Source: CAUZEB01 sp963578655 (GTDB taxonomy: Bacteria; Chloroflexota; Dehalococcoidia; Lucifugimonadales; CAUZEB01). From it: a DNA stretch of 5,778 bases. Position numbers and translations under genes: made by a program. The notes beneath the pieces were generated by a model. It did no database searches and was not told the DNA's origin. It worked only from the letters and a program-made list of their open reading frames with translations. The first letter of the stretch is position 1; every line of letters begins with the position of its first letter. Positions 5,306-5,778 of this stretch are shown here, in pieces. The stretch is taken from assembly GCA_963578655.1 (NCBI GenBank), contig CAUZEB010000119.1, positions 1 to 5,778 of the forward strand, given 5' to 3'.

Positions 5306-5778
5306 ATGATAGCTTGTGTTTTGATTACACACTTTAGAGCTAAAATTGAATTAAAACGGAATGCACATTTAATTAATCGTGATGCCATCATTGTTGATAA
5401 ATCTACATCTCTTGTCGTGGATCGATTTCCTAGAACTTCGTATATTGAAATTGGAATGACTATAGAAAAAGTTCTTTTTCACTATCCTAATGCTGTTTTG
5501 ATATACGCAGATGAATCATATTATGAACGTATTTTCGATGAATTAATGCTACCTTTACATCAAGTAAGCCCACTTTTGGAGCCTGCAGAGTTGGGATGTA
5601 TATATGTTGACATAAAGGGTCTTTTGCCCCTTTATGTCAACATATATACATTAGTGGATGCTTTACTTGATGAAATTCCTGAATATTTTAGTACCCGTGT
5701 GGGAATTGCTGAAGGGAAATTTCCAGCTTATGTTGCAGCGCTAAATACCCATCCCAATGATGTGACTGTTCTATCCAG
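5306..5778 (+). CDS. ImuB-like, apparently inactive Y-family DNA polymerase homologue, N-terminal 157 codons, truncated by the window edge
   Basis: The ATG at 5306 is the first possible start, since an in-frame TAG lies at 5300-5302; a weak GGTGGA site lies at 5292-5297. The product begins MIACVLITHFRAKIEL and follows the Y-family (DinB/UmuC/ImuB) layout: a first strand, a GM-containing segment at 50-51, YADESYYERIFDEL at 67-80, SPLLEP at 88-93, YVDIKGL at 100-106 and VGIAEGKFPAYVAA at 132-145. The last corresponds to the NKFLAK region of active enzymes. The acidic residues needed for metal binding are absent: the N-terminal DxDxF motif is replaced, and the SxDE position reads LGC (residues 96-98). 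This resembles ImuB, which acts as a polymerase-clamp adaptor in mutasomes, rather than Pol IV. The C-terminal part, including any clamp-binding motif, is outside the window. A LexA-type box precedes it, and a perfect palindrome lies at codons 97-116. Confidence 0.8.
   Translation, partial: MIACVLITHFRAKIELKRNAHLINRDAIIVDKSTSLVVDRFPRTSYIEIGMTIEKVLFHYPNAVLIYADESYYERIFDELMLPLHQVSPLLEPAELGCIYVDIKGLLPLYVNIYTLVDALLDEIPEYFSTRVGIAEGKFPAYVAALNTHPNDVTVLS
5596..5651. repeat. Perfect inverted repeat, 24-bp arms with 8-nt loop, inside the ImuB-like CDS
   Basis: The left arm (5596-5619) and right arm (5628-5651) are exact reverse complements with no mismatch; the loop is TCTTTTGC (5620-5627). The arms start with ATGTATATATG and end with AAAGGG at the loop. 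The reading frame stays open through the whole element, which encodes the stretch from the conserved YVDIKG to LYVNIYT. There is no T-run after it, so it does not look like a standard terminator. Confidence 0.97.

Noticed and set aside
5264..5307. ATTAACT...AGTTAAT inverted repeat flanking the ImuB-like leader, possibly hiding the start codon in RNA
   Set aside because: The left arm (5264-5270) lies at or before the predicted transcription start near 5272, so it would not be in the mRNA; 7-bp A+T-rich arms are weak evidence.
5596..5651. Reading the large palindrome as an intrinsic terminator or as the gene end
   Set aside because: No T-run follows, the stem is A+T-rich apart from three G:C pairs next to the loop, and family-like protein sequence continues in frame beyond it.

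Overview
The window looks like an ordinary chromosomal segment of a bacterium with low-to-moderate G+C (judged by eye, not counted). It holds the widely conserved translation / nucleotide / isoprenoid-lipid operon rpsB-tsf-pyrH-frr-uppS-cdsA-dxr, all on the minus strand. A divergent plus-strand arm carries a tRNA-Ala gene and the start of a Y-family polymerase-like gene. The very short EF-Ts (167 aa, one core subdomain), the long acidic tail on ribosomal protein S2 and the style of the Y-family protein suggest Chloroflexota, perhaps Dehalococcoidia/SAR202-like. That placement is an inference from remembered family features, not a search result.

Minus strand, in order of transcription (right to left): a TATAAT promoter (4771-4800) drives rpsB (4704-3721), tsf (3704-3201), pyrH (3196-2456), frr (2417-1854), uppS (1857-1060), cdsA (1049-255) and dxr (258 to beyond the left edge). 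Gaps are 38 bp or less. Two junctions are 4-bp stop/start overlaps: GTGA at frr/uppS and ATGA at cdsA/dxr. rpsB, tsf and frr supply translation elongation and ribosome recycling, and pyrH makes UDP for pyrimidine nucleotides. dxr feeds isoprenoid precursors to uppS (undecaprenyl-PP for wall synthesis), and cdsA makes CDP-diacylglycerol for phospholipids. This is therefore a growth-linked housekeeping operon.

Plus strand: a promoter with perfect TTGACA and TATAAT hexamers precedes tRNA-Ala(CGC), which encodes its own CCA. About 300 bp with no convincing gene follow. Near the end of that stretch is a second good promoter (TTGACA-N17-TAAAAT) whose spacer contains GAACATAAGTTC, a match to the Gram-positive-type LexA (SOS) operator core. 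It drives a gene that runs off the right edge and encodes an ImuB-like, apparently catalytically dead Y-family DNA polymerase homologue.

The most unusual item is a perfect inverted repeat (24-bp arms, 8-nt loop, 5596-5651) wholly inside that coding sequence. It keeps the reading frame and overlaps the degenerate active-site region. I do not see a wholly new multi-gene system. The SOS-box / dead polymerase / giant palindrome combination at the right edge is the part worth following up.
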